Shown here: positions 56,901 through 64,000 of the stretch, piece by piece
Position numbering within the stretch: the stretch's first letter is position 1
Layout of the letters: the number at the start of each line of letters is the position of its first letter
Assembly: GCF_002967765.1 (NCBI RefSeq)
Contig: NZ_PUHY01000013.1
Location: forward strand, 1 to 64,000
Length of the DNA: 64,000 nt
Direction of reading: 5' to 3'
From: Blastopirellula marina
GTDB taxonomy: Bacteria; Planctomycetota; Planctomycetia; Pirellulales; Pirellulaceae
The notes under the pieces: generated by a model
Database searches by the model: none
Seen by the model: only the letters and a program-made list of their open reading frames with translations
What the model was told of the DNA's origin: nothing
Made by a program: the position numbers and the translations under genes

Positions 56901-56918
56901 ATAAACCTCCATGTTTAT
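56901..56918 (-). promoter_or_regulatory. CsrA-binding hairpin over the csrA ribosome-binding site
   Basis: On the minus strand ATAAAC-ATGGAG-GTTTAT: a 6-bp stem with hexaloop AUGGAG. The core CANGGANG is matched exactly, and GGAGG is also the Shine-Dalgarno of csrA, nine bases before its ATG. Confidence 0.7.
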
Positions 56919-56996
56919 GCGGTATTCAGGTATGAGAATGATCCAGAGTCTATTCAACCGACTCGGCCGTTCCATCGACCGAGGTTGCCGCGTTGG

Positions 56997-57323
56997 TTAT
57001 GCGGCCACTTGCAGCGCTGAGGCACTCGACAGTTGCGTTCGCAGGAACCGTTCGCCACTAGCTCCATAAAACAAAATCGTGTTCGTGTCGGTCTCCCAGA
57101 TGGCCGTGCATTTGACGCTGCGAGGTCCATGCAAGCAGAAGTAGATCCCGCACGGATCTTGTGCTCGCACGATTACACGCTCGGTCATGGGGAATACGCC
57201 CGGCTCAAGCTGCTCTTTGTCACATAGAATCTGGTAAATGTACTGCCGAAGGTGTTCCAACTGCGTGAAACACGGGGATTCAGCGGTCATGGGTTGGGGA
57301 TGCTCCGTATAACTCCGACTCAT
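56997..57323 (-). CDS. Small conserved hypothetical protein upstream of csrA
   Basis: A 108-residue protein: ESPCFTQLEHLRQYIYQILCDKEQLEPGVFPMTERVIVR, then PCGIYFCLHGPRSVKCTAIWE and TILFYGASGERF. I believe close homologues occur in other planctomycetes next to csrA, but cannot verify. No known domain; a small regulator or RNA-related partner of CsrA is possible. The start at 57323 has a poor ribosome-binding site; an in-frame ATG at 57290 (MTAESPCF) may be the true start. Confidence 0.6.
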   Translation of the reverse strand: MSRSYTEHPQPMTAESPCFTQLEHLRQYIYQILCDKEQLEPGVFPMTERVIVRAQDPCGIYFCLHGPRSVKCTAIWETDTNTILFYGASGERFLRTQLSSASALQVAA

Positions 57324-57462
57324 CGTCGATCGCCACCGATGATGGGTCGTTTAGATAAACTGGGTTAAGTGTTTGCAAGATTAGGTATCGGCAGCCAAGG
57401 CGGCAAAGTTTGACATAGATAGGCTAGGAAACATAGGAAAAATCTACTCAGTGCGCAAACAA

Positions 57463-57494
57463 AAAGCTCGACGGGGAAAACCCGGCCGAGCTTT
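57463..57494 (-). terminator. Intrinsic terminator of the PmoA-like gene (minus strand)
   Basis: AAAGCTCG / CGAGCTTT (57463-57470 and 57487-57494). On the minus strand T-rich sequence follows. The centre also pairs imperfectly (CGGGG with CCCGG). It lies about 45 bases past the stop at 57539. Confidence 0.75.
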
Positions 57495-57538
57495 GCTTAA
57501 AGTCTAAGAAAATCACGAGTTTTCTCGTGCTTGCATCC

Positions 57539-58486
57539 CTACTTTTTCACTTTTTCGTAGCGAGCGAAAGCTGCTGGGATGTCCGCATCTTCTGTGGTGC
57601 CTTCATGAATGAGAACGCGATAGCGTAGGTTCATCTCCTTGCCTGGCTCGATCGTGTGATCGCCAGCCGGCTTGTCCTTGCCCACGAAATCATGCACACC
57701 GAACGGATTCGCGGCGAAGAGACCGTACGTACGAACGTGCCAGTAGGTTGGGTAACCGTAGCTCGATGGGTGATTCAAGATGGCAACGCCGACCGTCTTA
57801 TCCTTCACGGGGCCGTAGTAGTCGACCCAGGCCGAGGCTTTGCCCCACGCGTCCTTGTTTTTAACGCCCTTGTCGTTGACGATCGTTCCCCCCATCTTGG
57901 CATCGACCTTCATCGTTCCCGCAAGACGCATTCCGAAAGTCCCTTCTTTGGTGTCGCCGAAGGTAACTGGTTCATCCCCTGCCATGACGGTGACATCGTA
58001 GTCGATGTATTGGCGACCTTCGTCCTGACCGAATGTCAGCGAGCGACGATCACGACAGACAACGTTCCCTTCAGGATCTTCCCAGCGATTGACCGCCACG
58101 ATCTGAGCAGTTTCACCGTCGGTGACCTTCTCAAATTTCTCGTGGATGATCTTGCCACCCTCTTTCTCGCTCTCCAGCCAGAAGTCGGTTCCGTTGACTT
58201 TGCCGTGCGTGAACCAAACCGAGCGATGGTGAATATGATCGTTCTTCTCGTGGTCGCCCAGCGATTCGATTGGATAGCGTCGAGTTAACGGAAGCCCGTC
58301 TGGCCCCAGCAGTGGGTACAGAATTGGCTTGGTCCCGCTCTTGGTCAAATAACGGGTGAGCAGCTTCCCGTCGAAATGAACCGTTAGGCCATCGTCATCC
58401 TCGACGATTTCGTACGTCTGAGCGACGCACGTGGATGCGAAAGCCGTTACAAGCAAAAGGGTTAACGTCCGGATCATGCGAGGCAT
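57539..58486 (-). CDS. Secreted PmoA-family protein (DUF6807)
   Basis: A 315-residue exported protein. A signal peptide (about 1-23, CVAQ) is followed by the conserved region LLTRYLTKSGTKPILYPLLGPDGLPLTRRYP, then HIHHRSVWFTHGKVNGTDFW and LNHPSSYGYPTYWHVRTYGLFAANPFG. This is the PmoA/DUF6807 family, common in planctomycetes and near sugar-metabolism genes; its substrate is unknown and the name does not mean methane oxidation. The ATG at 58486 has AAGGA very close; an in-frame ATG at 58477 is an alternative. Last gene of a minus-strand group with a terminator after it. Confidence 0.85.
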   Translation of the reverse strand: MPRMIRTLTLLLVTAFASTCVAQTYEIVEDDDGLTVHFDGKLLTRYLTKSGTKPILYPLLGPDGLPLTRRYPIESLGDHEKNDHIHHRSVWFTHGKVNGTDFWLESEKEGGKIIHEKFEKVTDGETAQIVAVNRWEDPEGNVVCRDRRSLTFGQDEGRQYIDYDVTVMAGDEPVTFGDTKEGTFGMRLAGTMKVDAKMGGTIVNDKGVKNKDAWGKASAWVDYYGPVKDKTVGVAILNHPSSYGYPTYWHVRTYGLFAANPFGVHDFVGKDKPAGDHTIEPGKEMNLRYRVLIHEGTTEDADIPAAFARYEKVKK

Positions 58487-58594
58487 ATCCTTGATTACAG
58501 GTGGGATGCTAAAAGAGTGGAACAACGAGGTGTGTTCCATCCTACCTGAGGAAAATGCTCAAATCCAGCAAGCTATATTGCGGCAGACAATCGT

Positions 58595-59359
58595 TTATTT
58601 CTGGGCAAACGCCGGCGTAACGAACTCCTCGAAGGAAACCGACTTCGACTTCTTTAGGTCGTTCTCGATTGATTTCACCAGTTGGCTGGCTTTCGGGTCA
58701 GGCTTCCATTGAAACTCATGGGTCGTGCGAGCAGAAACGTTCTTCGCCGGATTAGCATTGCGAACCGTCTTACGGATTTCGCGTGGGACGGCCCCCTTCG
58801 ATCGCATTTCGTTGTTGAGATCGATTCGCGCTTGCGGCAAACCACCGATCCCGGTCACGAAGTTTAGTTGAGCCGACCAATCACAGAAACGCGCATACAC
58901 ATCGGCCAACGTTTGCTGATCAATTACATCCAATTCGGCCGTGTAGGTGATCGGGCCCCCTTGCATGGTCAGCACCTTCATCTTGGCATCGTAGTCAGTG
59001 TTGAATTTCGGGTCTCGTAAGAAATTCCACACCGGATCGTCCGGGAAATCCCCCTTGGTCTTGAAGAAGGCTGAATACTGCAAGACATCCTGCGTCCGCA
59101 TGGTCACTTTCACTTGTCGCTGCGGATCGAGCAGCGTGACCAATCCCGCTTGATAGTCGATCACCGTGACTTGGCGAGGTGCCGTCGTGACGACGTCGTA
59201 AACTTTCTCTCCCTGAAAAACTGTTTCCAAAGTAATCGCGGGATTCGGATTGTTTCCATCGAACACACGTGTGGTTACTTGAAAATCAGTCGCGTGACAC
59301 AACGAGGTTAACGATACCGAAGTAGCCAGGATGGCGGTGGCGAGAAAGGAAATTTTCAC
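58595..59359 (-). CDS. Secreted protein of unknown function
   Basis: A 254-residue protein. Starting at GTG (59359) gives a clean signal peptide, VKISFLATAILATSVSLTSLCHA, with cleavage before TDFQVTT. A longer frame back to 59455 uses a TTG that overlaps the upstream gene and adds an unlikely leader. The mature part has beta-rich segments (VIDYQAGLVTLLDPQRQVKVTMRT) that resemble LolA-like outer-membrane carrier folds, but this is uncertain. No family is recognised. It lies 92 bases after the alkyltransferase-like/EndoV gene. Confidence 0.6.
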   Translation of the reverse strand: MKISFLATAILATSVSLTSLCHATDFQVTTRVFDGNNPNPAITLETVFQGEKVYDVVTTAPRQVTVIDYQAGLVTLLDPQRQVKVTMRTQDVLQYSAFFKTKGDFPDDPVWNFLRDPKFNTDYDAKMKVLTMQGGPITYTAELDVIDQQTLADVYARFCDWSAQLNFVTGIGGLPQARIDLNNEMRSKGAVPREIRKTVRNANPAKNVSARTTHEFQWKPDPKASQLVKSIENDLKKSKSVSFEEFVTPAFAQK

Positions 59360-59451
59360 GGTTCGATCAGCTCGACGATTGAGGTTCAAGGAGAAAGGAA
59401 CATCGGTCGTCGGGAACCATACCCCAGTGGCCGCTTGCAAGTCCAGACGAA

Positions 59452-60474
59452 TCAAAGCGTGCTAGCAATTCGCCGGCTTTCGCGGTCAGCATGGTAGATC
59501 GGCTCAGGACTGCGATGCCCGGCGAAGCAGCGATCGACAATACTTTGCATCGCCTCCTCAAGCACACCAAACCCTACCGAAACGTAAAGCGGATTCTTGG
59601 TCTTGGCATGAGGAAGAATTGTATATCCCAGCACGTTATCTGCGTCGTTCTTGCTCGCTACGATCGGCTCCCACTGTCCTACGTTAAGGTGCTCGCAAAG
59701 GATGGTGCCGCAAAGCTGGTTCTTTGCAATTCCGATCGTGGGTATGCCGACAAGGGCCCCCAGCATCGTAGCAATTCCCATTCGCCGTGGATGAAGTTTC
59801 CCGTTGCCATCGACAAGTAAGACATCAGGCAATTGGTCATTGGCCTGCATTTGGACGAGCAATTCGAGATAGACCGGAAGCTCTCGAAACGCGAGGTAGC
59901 CTGAAATATACGGAAAATTGACAGGCATCGTCTGAACAAAATGCTGCTTTAGTTGCTTACCATCCGATCCGAAGCAACTGCATACAGCGACGGCAGTATC
60001 TTCCTTGTAAGAAACATCAAGTCCGCCAATTGATTGCAGTCGATCGAGCTGAAATCTCTTTTCGTCGGGCAAAGGAAAGTCTTTCTGCCACGATTTAAGC
60101 GAAACTAACGGCTTTATTCCAGCTGGCAATTGCCAGCGAAAACGATTGAGATCAACTCGGCCATTTTGGACCAACGTTCCTTCACCAAGGAGAAGCTGAG
60201 CCTTTTCCGTGACGTTTCCATTATGGAAGAGCCCGACTTCACCGGTCGAGCGAACCACACGATGGGAAAAATCGGCCAGCGGTCCCTCTGGCTGCAAGAG
60301 ATAGGTTGCTACCCAGCGGCTAGCAACAGTGTCCCCCAGTTCTTTGGCGAGATCGCCATAGGTAACCACCTGACCAGACGGAATACTGCGTACGAGTCGG
60401 GCCAGATCGGCCGGTAGGTCAGGAATCCGCTGACGAAGCGAATCGGCAACCGTGCGTAAGTCCGGAATTGCCAT
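59452..60474 (-). CDS. Alkyltransferase-like (MGMT) domain fused to endonuclease V
   Basis: A 340-residue fusion. Residues about 20-105 are an MGMT-type DNA-binding domain (SGQVVTYGDLAKELGDTVASRWV, then FSHRVVRSTGEVG). In place of the P-C-H-R acceptor motif it has F-S70-H-R, so the alkyl-accepting cysteine is missing. Residues about 140-340 are endonuclease V: GGLDVSYKED (D153), PYISGYLAFRELP (E198), LLVDGNGKLHPRRMG (D222), PTIGIAKNQLCG. The His that follows NPLFIATG in E. coli Nfi is Phe302 here (PLYVSVGFGV). The start at 60474 (MAIPDLRT) is chosen so it does not overlap the VanZ-like gene. Probably a sensor or partially altered nuclease for damaged bases. Confidence 0.9.
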   Translation of the reverse strand: MAIPDLRTVADSLRQRIPDLPADLARLVRSIPSGQVVTYGDLAKELGDTVASRWVATYLLQPEGPLADFSHRVVRSTGEVGLFHNGNVTEKAQLLLGEGTLVQNGRVDLNRFRWQLPAGIKPLVSLKSWQKDFPLPDEKRFQLDRLQSIGGLDVSYKEDTAVAVCSCFGSDGKQLKQHFVQTMPVNFPYISGYLAFRELPVYLELLVQMQANDQLPDVLLVDGNGKLHPRRMGIATMLGALVGIPTIGIAKNQLCGTILCEHLNVGQWEPIVASKNDADNVLGYTILPHAKTKNPLYVSVGFGVLEEAMQSIVDRCFAGHRSPEPIYHADRESRRIASTL

Positions 60475-60493
60475 CCCTGCGATTCCTGCGTGT

Positions 60494-60913
60494 TTAAGAT
60501 GGCTCGCTCGGTAGCAGCCAGTGCTCAACGCTCAGACGACGAGCCCAGGTAAGTACACCAATTCCGAGAGTCGCTCCGAAAGCATCTGCCAAGAGATCGG
60601 CAGGATCACACGATCGCCCCGCGACCAAGGTTTGCGTTAACTCGTCGAAGGCTCCCCAAGCGATCAGCGCTAACCAAACCGCAGCCACTAAGGAAAGGGA
60701 CCAGCGAAACTTCAAACTGCCAAATACTAGCAAGGCCGACATCGCCAGTACGCCGTAAATGGTGATATGTACGAACTTATCGAAGTGAGGAATCAACTGG
60801 TTGCTTTGCGACATGATCCGATGCGGAATCGGCCAATGCGTCCCCAAAAACGCAAGCAGAGATAGCCCAATGAGCAGGCCCAGGGAAAGTTTTGGCGAGA
60901 TTCGTGGGAGCAT
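60494..60913 (-). CDS. VanZ-like membrane protein
   Basis: A 139-residue protein with four spans. The VanZ-like signature HFDKFVHITIYGVLAMSALLVFG is followed by WGAFDELTQTLVAGRSCDPADLLADAFGATLG. VanZ-family proteins occur widely; the best known gives teicoplanin resistance, but most have no known role. The gap to the alkyltransferase-like/EndoV gene is 19 bases, so they may share a transcript, without an evident functional link. Start ATG at 60913. Confidence 0.85.
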   Translation of the reverse strand: MLPRISPKLSLGLLIGLSLLAFLGTHWPIPHRIMSQSNQLIPHFDKFVHITIYGVLAMSALLVFGSLKFRWSLSLVAAVWLALIAWGAFDELTQTLVAGRSCDPADLLADAFGATLGIGVLTWARRLSVEHWLLPSEPS

Positions 60914-61130
60914 ATTCGGTTCCGAAAATGGTCGTACGGCAGATTGACGGCCAAATGTTCCGAGTGATTCCAGGCCGGGCTCGTGAAATATTGCTTCCAG
61001 ACTAATCCATGTCGAGAATCCTCACAAGCGAGGTGTATCTTGCAGCAAAATCGGGATGCTAGTATCGTTTGTAACGATTATTCCGACCCCGTAAAACCGC
61101 GATTTACGACGCGAAGGCAAGTGTTTTCCT

Positions 61131-62087
61131 ATGGCCATCCTGATCACCGGCGGCGCCGGATTCATTGGCAGTCACCTGACGCAAATCCTGCTTGAGCAAT
61201 CGACCGAGCAGTTAGTCAGCCTCGACAACTTCAACGACTACTACGATCCGGCCCTCAAGCGGGAGAACGTCAAGCCTGTCGCAAACGAATCTCGTGTGAC
61301 CTTGATCGAAGGAGACTTCTGCGATGGCGAAGCGATGAAGCGTCTGTTCGACGAGCACGCGATTGATCAAGTCGTTCACCTCGGAGCTTACGCAGGCGTT
61401 CGAATCAGCGTTCAAGAGCCTCACAAATACCAGCATGCTAATGTCGGCGGAACGCTAAGCCTCTTGGAAGCGGCCCGGCATCATCCGGTCAAACGCTTCT
61501 TGTTAGCTTCGTCATCCACTGTGTACGGCAAGGGAGCCGGCATCCCCTTCGATGAGGATGCTCCACTGGGTATTCCCGCCAGCCCGTACGGTGCAACGAA
61601 ACGAGCCGCGGAATTGCTTTGTTTGACGTACCATCAATTGCACGGGGTTCCCACAGCCTGCCTTCGTCCATTCAGTGTTTATGGACCACGGCTACGTCCC
61701 GACCTAGCGCTCACCATCTTTGCGAAGGCCGTTCACGAAGGAACACCGATACCTCTGTTCGGCGACGGAAGCATCCGTCGTGACTTCACGCATGTTAGTG
61801 ATATCTGCCAAGGCTTCATTTCCGCGTTAACAGCTGAGGGTGTCGTCGGCCAAGAGATTAACATCGGTCATAGCGATCCGATCGAAATGCGTCGGCTGAT
61901 TGAACTACTCGAGAAATCGTTCGACAAGAAGGCCGTTATCAACTATCTCCCAGAACGCCCAGAGGACCTGCCGGTCACTTACGCAAAACTTAACAAAGCC
62001 GAGAAACTGCTTGGCTACTCCCCAAAAGTCCTGATCGAGGATGGCATACAGGAGTACGTCGACTGGTTCCGCACCTGGCACGGCTAA
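61131..62087 (+). CDS. NAD-dependent sugar-nucleotide epimerase (UDP-glucuronate 4-epimerase-like)
   Basis: A 318-residue short-chain dehydrogenase/epimerase. NAD motif GGAGFIG (7-13), SSSTVYG (128-133), catalytic Tyr153 and Lys157 in PYGATK, then LRPFSVYGPR and FGDGSIRRDFTHVSDI. The closest fit is UDP-glucuronate or UDP-glucose/galactose 4-epimerase: YDPALKRENV and VHLGAYAGVRISVQEP resemble the UDP-glucuronate branch. It would supply a sugar donor for surface polysaccharide. It stands alone with a 217-base leader. Cytoplasmic. Confidence 0.9.
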   Translation: MAILITGGAGFIGSHLTQILLEQSTEQLVSLDNFNDYYDPALKRENVKPVANESRVTLIEGDFCDGEAMKRLFDEHAIDQVVHLGAYAGVRISVQEPHKYQHANVGGTLSLLEAARHHPVKRFLLASSSTVYGKGAGIPFDEDAPLGIPASPYGATKRAAELLCLTYHQLHGVPTACLRPFSVYGPRLRPDLALTIFAKAVHEGTPIPLFGDGSIRRDFTHVSDICQGFISALTAEGVVGQEINIGHSDPIEMRRLIELLEKSFDKKAVINYLPERPEDLPVTYAKLNKAEKLLGYSPKVLIEDGIQEYVDWFRTWHG

Positions 62088-62166
62088 TGGATTTGGCGCT
62101 TTCGGCTTGGTAGGCTCTTAAGTAGAAGAGTTCGCCACCATCAAAATCCGAGAGTGATCCACAGCC

Positions 62167-62811
62167 ATGCGAAATTGCGTCTCCTTAACCGGTTTGTTTC
62201 TGGTCGGTTTTCTGCTCCTTCCCTCGCTGGCGGATGAAGCGAAGGAACAAGCCAAGGCAAAGTCGCTGTTCAACGGCAAGTCGCTCGAGCACTTCGAGGT
62301 CCCGCAGTTCGGCGGCGACGGTGAGGTCGTTGTCAAGGATGGCGTGATCTCGATGGGACAAGGGGTGATGCTGACCGGCATCACCTACAAGAAGGACGAC
62401 CTGCCAAAAACAAACTATGAACTGACTTGGGAAGCCAAACGCACCATGGGGATCGACTTCTTCGCCGCCGCTACGTTTCCGGTCGGTGATAGTTACTGCA
62501 GCTTCATTCCCGGTGGCTGGGGAGGTGCGGTCGTCGGCCTGAGCAACATCGATGGAGAGGACGCCTCCTCAAACGAAACCACCAAGTATCTCGCTTTCAA
62601 AGATGATCAGTGGTACCAGTTCAAACTCCGCGTAACCCCGAAGAAAATAGAAGCCTGGATCGATGGCAAGCAACTCGTCGATGCCAACATCGAAGGCAAA
62701 AAGATCTCAACTCGAAACGAAGTCGATCTATCACATCCTTTGGGATTCGCAGCCTGGCAAAGTGCGGCGGAGATTCGCAAGATTGAACTGCGAGAACTTA
62801 AAGCCAAATAA
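62167..62811 (+). CDS. Secreted DUF1080-like protein
   Basis: A 214-residue exported protein with a signal peptide (about 1-22) and a concanavalin-like DUF1080 domain: KSLFNGKSLEHFEVPQFGGDGEVVVKDGVISMG, YELTWEAKRTMG, FKLRVTPKKIEAWIDGKQLVD, and EIRKIELREL at the end. These domains are frequent in planctomycetes and are linked to sugar-binding or 3-keto-disaccharide hydrolysis. No catalytic partner is adjacent, and the specific ligand is unknown. Start ATG at 62167. Confidence 0.85.
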   Translation: MRNCVSLTGLFLVGFLLLPSLADEAKEQAKAKSLFNGKSLEHFEVPQFGGDGEVVVKDGVISMGQGVMLTGITYKKDDLPKTNYELTWEAKRTMGIDFFAAATFPVGDSYCSFIPGGWGGAVVGLSNIDGEDASSNETTKYLAFKDDQWYQFKLRVTPKKIEAWIDGKQLVDANIEGKKISTRNEVDLSHPLGFAAWQSAAEIRKIELRELKAK

Positions 62812-62873
62812 GGCTATTGCGACAAGCCGTTAGACGGCTAGTTTACATCTCCTTCTCAGCTTGATGGTATTCT

Positions 62874-63737
62874 ATGGCAGAGAGAAAACGTCCCAAGTGG
62901 CCATCCACTAAGTTCTTGAGACGCCGCAAAACAGAGAACGACGATCAACAGCCGTATCTCGGTTTTGGTTGGGAATTAGATTACTTCGAGTTCTTACAGA
63001 AACGGGATGGTGGCATTCCCCAACTAGACGCGTTCCCCATCCATTACGAAGGACGGAAGCGTGCGGCGCGAGTCCGAAGTTTTTATGGTCGACAAGCTCT
63101 CTGCAACTCCGTGGTCGTCCATTGGGATTCTCTTCCTCGTGGATGCTTACCCATTGGCGACGTTGAGATCGATGGTGACGACTTTGATAGTCCAACACTC
63201 TTAACGTTTCGTTGGGGAGAACACTTCAACAAAATTTTCTTTTGGGATAACCCACACGATATCGGTCCACTGGATCCGGAAGATCCATCGCGTCTGATTC
63301 GTGTCGCCAACTCGCTTCCGAACTTCCTTCGATCTCTTAAGAATTATGACGAGTTGTACTACCGTACGTTCATTGAACTGAACACGACGCCGCTAGAATT
63401 ACCCACGATTATGGAAGCATTGCGAGATTGCGGAGTCGAAGAGTTTTCCGACGCCGACTACACAAAAGGAAAAAATTGCACGACCTGGTCCGCGACATGG
63501 CAAGAGTACTACGCACAGATTTCTGTGGGACATAGTGTAAAGAAACTGGGAGACGTCGCCGTTGTCAGTTCAGTCGCCAAAGCCTCTCGATGTTTTCTCG
63601 CAATCGATGCTTGCCATTGGGACCAAGCCTCCGCACTGCGCGCCGTAAAGAAAGCACTCAAAAACGTACCAGCGTTCAAAGGAGCGAAAAAAGCCGGGCA
63701 GACCGCAGCCCAGCGTGAGCCTTATTGGCGGGATTAA
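62874..63737 (+). CDS. SMI1/KNR4 (SUKH)-like protein
   Basis: A 287-residue cytoplasmic protein with a basic N terminus. The central segment, CLPIGDVEIDGDDFDSPTLL followed by FNKIFFWDNPHDI and RLIRVANSLPNFLRSL, resembles the SUKH fold, which is common among immunity proteins and in regulatory proteins. The C-terminal half (VVSSVAKASRCFLAIDACHWDQASALRAVKKAL) is distinct. No toxin gene is adjacent, so an immunity role is not supported here. Uncertain assignment. Confidence 0.55.
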   Translation: MAERKRPKWPSTKFLRRRKTENDDQQPYLGFGWELDYFEFLQKRDGGIPQLDAFPIHYEGRKRAARVRSFYGRQALCNSVVVHWDSLPRGCLPIGDVEIDGDDFDSPTLLTFRWGEHFNKIFFWDNPHDIGPLDPEDPSRLIRVANSLPNFLRSLKNYDELYYRTFIELNTTPLELPTIMEALRDCGVEEFSDADYTKGKNCTTWSATWQEYYAQISVGHSVKKLGDVAVVSSVAKASRCFLAIDACHWDQASALRAVKKALKNVPAFKGAKKAGQTAAQREPYWRD

Positions 63738-63776
63738 TGGTCCAGTAAAATGTACATTCCGCTCACACGTTCTCGC

Positions 63777-64000
63777 CTATCCGACCAAACTCCTGTCTAG
63801 CATCCGGTAGTTAATCGCCTCGCACACATGATCAGCCGAGATCATCGTAGCTGCTTCCAGGTCAGCGATCGTTCGGGCCAGTCGCAAGATCTTGTCGTAT
63901 GCCCGGGCCGAGAGGCCGAAATTGGCGATGCTTTGCTTCATTAGTGTCGCGGCGTCCTCTTCCACATGACAAAACTTGCGGACTTCGCGGCTACTCATCT
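63777..64000 (-). CDS. YifB/ComM family Mg-chelatase-like ATPase, C-terminal part (cut by window edge)
   Basis: At least 74 residues of the C-terminal end, continuing beyond the right edge: LSARAYDKILRLARTIADLEAATMISADHVCEAINYRMLDR. This is the lid segment of YifB/ComM AAA+ proteins, related to magnesium chelatase subunit I, and in other bacteria involved in DNA branch migration during transformation. Only the end is visible, so the ATPase motifs cannot be checked. Stop at 63777. Confidence 0.85.
   Translation of the reverse strand, partial: MSSREVRKFCHVEEDAATLMKQSIANFGLSARAYDKILRLARTIADLEAATMISADHVCEAINYRMLDRSLVG

Noticed and set aside
62874-63737. SUKH-like protein as part of a toxin-immunity locus
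   Set aside because: No toxin or secretion gene next to it in the window.

Overview
The window reads as chromosomal DNA of a planctomycete, most likely of the Pirellulaceae (Blastopirellula/Bremerella/Rhodopirellula type). Evidence: three prepilin-like DUF1559 proteins with the FTLVELLVVIAIIGVL leader, an ECF sigma factor next to a Ser/Thr kinase fused to an FGE-sulfatase domain, a secreted sulfatase, a Tat-exported TIM-barrel isomerase, secreted PmoA-like and DUF1080 proteins, and small conserved proteins around csrA. A Gram-negative-type envelope is implied by kdsB (KDO activation) and by mdoG-mdoH (periplasmic glucans). Base composition is even and moderately GC-rich, and Shine-Dalgarno sequences are often weak. 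I found no tRNA, rRNA, CRISPR, integrase or transposase.

Layout. 0-8.8 kb: thioredoxin, ECF sigma plus kinase-FGE pair, sulfatase, DUF2314 protein, sugar isomerase, and a convergent XylR/AraC regulator. 9-12.5 kb: two DUF1559-plus-lipoprotein pairs and a DUF423 membrane protein. 12.5-16.5 kb (minus strand): glmS, two tandem paralogous membrane proteins and a lipoprotein. 16.7-22.4 kb: kdsB-pyrG, DUF1844, orphan mraZ (minus), and a FabF-like ketosynthase. 22.4-26.7 kb (minus): mdoG-mdoH. 27.3-30.2 kb: ergothioneine genes egtD-egtB with convergent apt. 30.4-33 kb (minus): SYLF protein and an amidohydrolase. 33.2-37.2 kb: membrane kinase with a periplasmic sensor region, followed after 9 bases by an FHA-cyclase protein. 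37.1-40.1 kb (minus): folC and a third DUF1559 protein. 40.7-46.7 kb: ABC transporter operon with an acidic-tailed membrane protein and a multipass membrane protein. 46.7-50.3 kb: methyltransferase and a GT-C/GT2 glycosyltransferase pair. 50.6-55.5 kb: ilvB, a helical-repeat protein, a primary-type sigma factor, a macro-domain protein and YjbQ. 55.5-57.3 kb: a possible structured RNA, a 103-bp palindromic repeat, and csrA with an upstream partner. 57.5-60.9 kb (minus): VanZ-like protein, an alkyltransferase-like/endonuclease V fusion, and two secreted proteins. 61-64 kb: UDP-sugar epimerase, DUF1080, SUKH-like protein and the truncated end of a YifB/ComM ATPase.

Themes: envelope building (glmS, kdsB, pyrG, mdoGH, epimerase, GT pair) and phospho-signalling. 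The most unusual items are: the kinase/FHA-cyclase pair; the alkyltransferase-like/EndoV fusion with changed residues at both active sites; a textbook CsrA hairpin over the csrA ribosome-binding site; an intrinsic terminator inside the first codons of the gene after the ABC operon; a promoter-plus-three-hairpins locus near 55.8 kb; and several perfect inverted repeats placed as operators. All gene functions are inferred from sequence recall and motifs, not from database searches.
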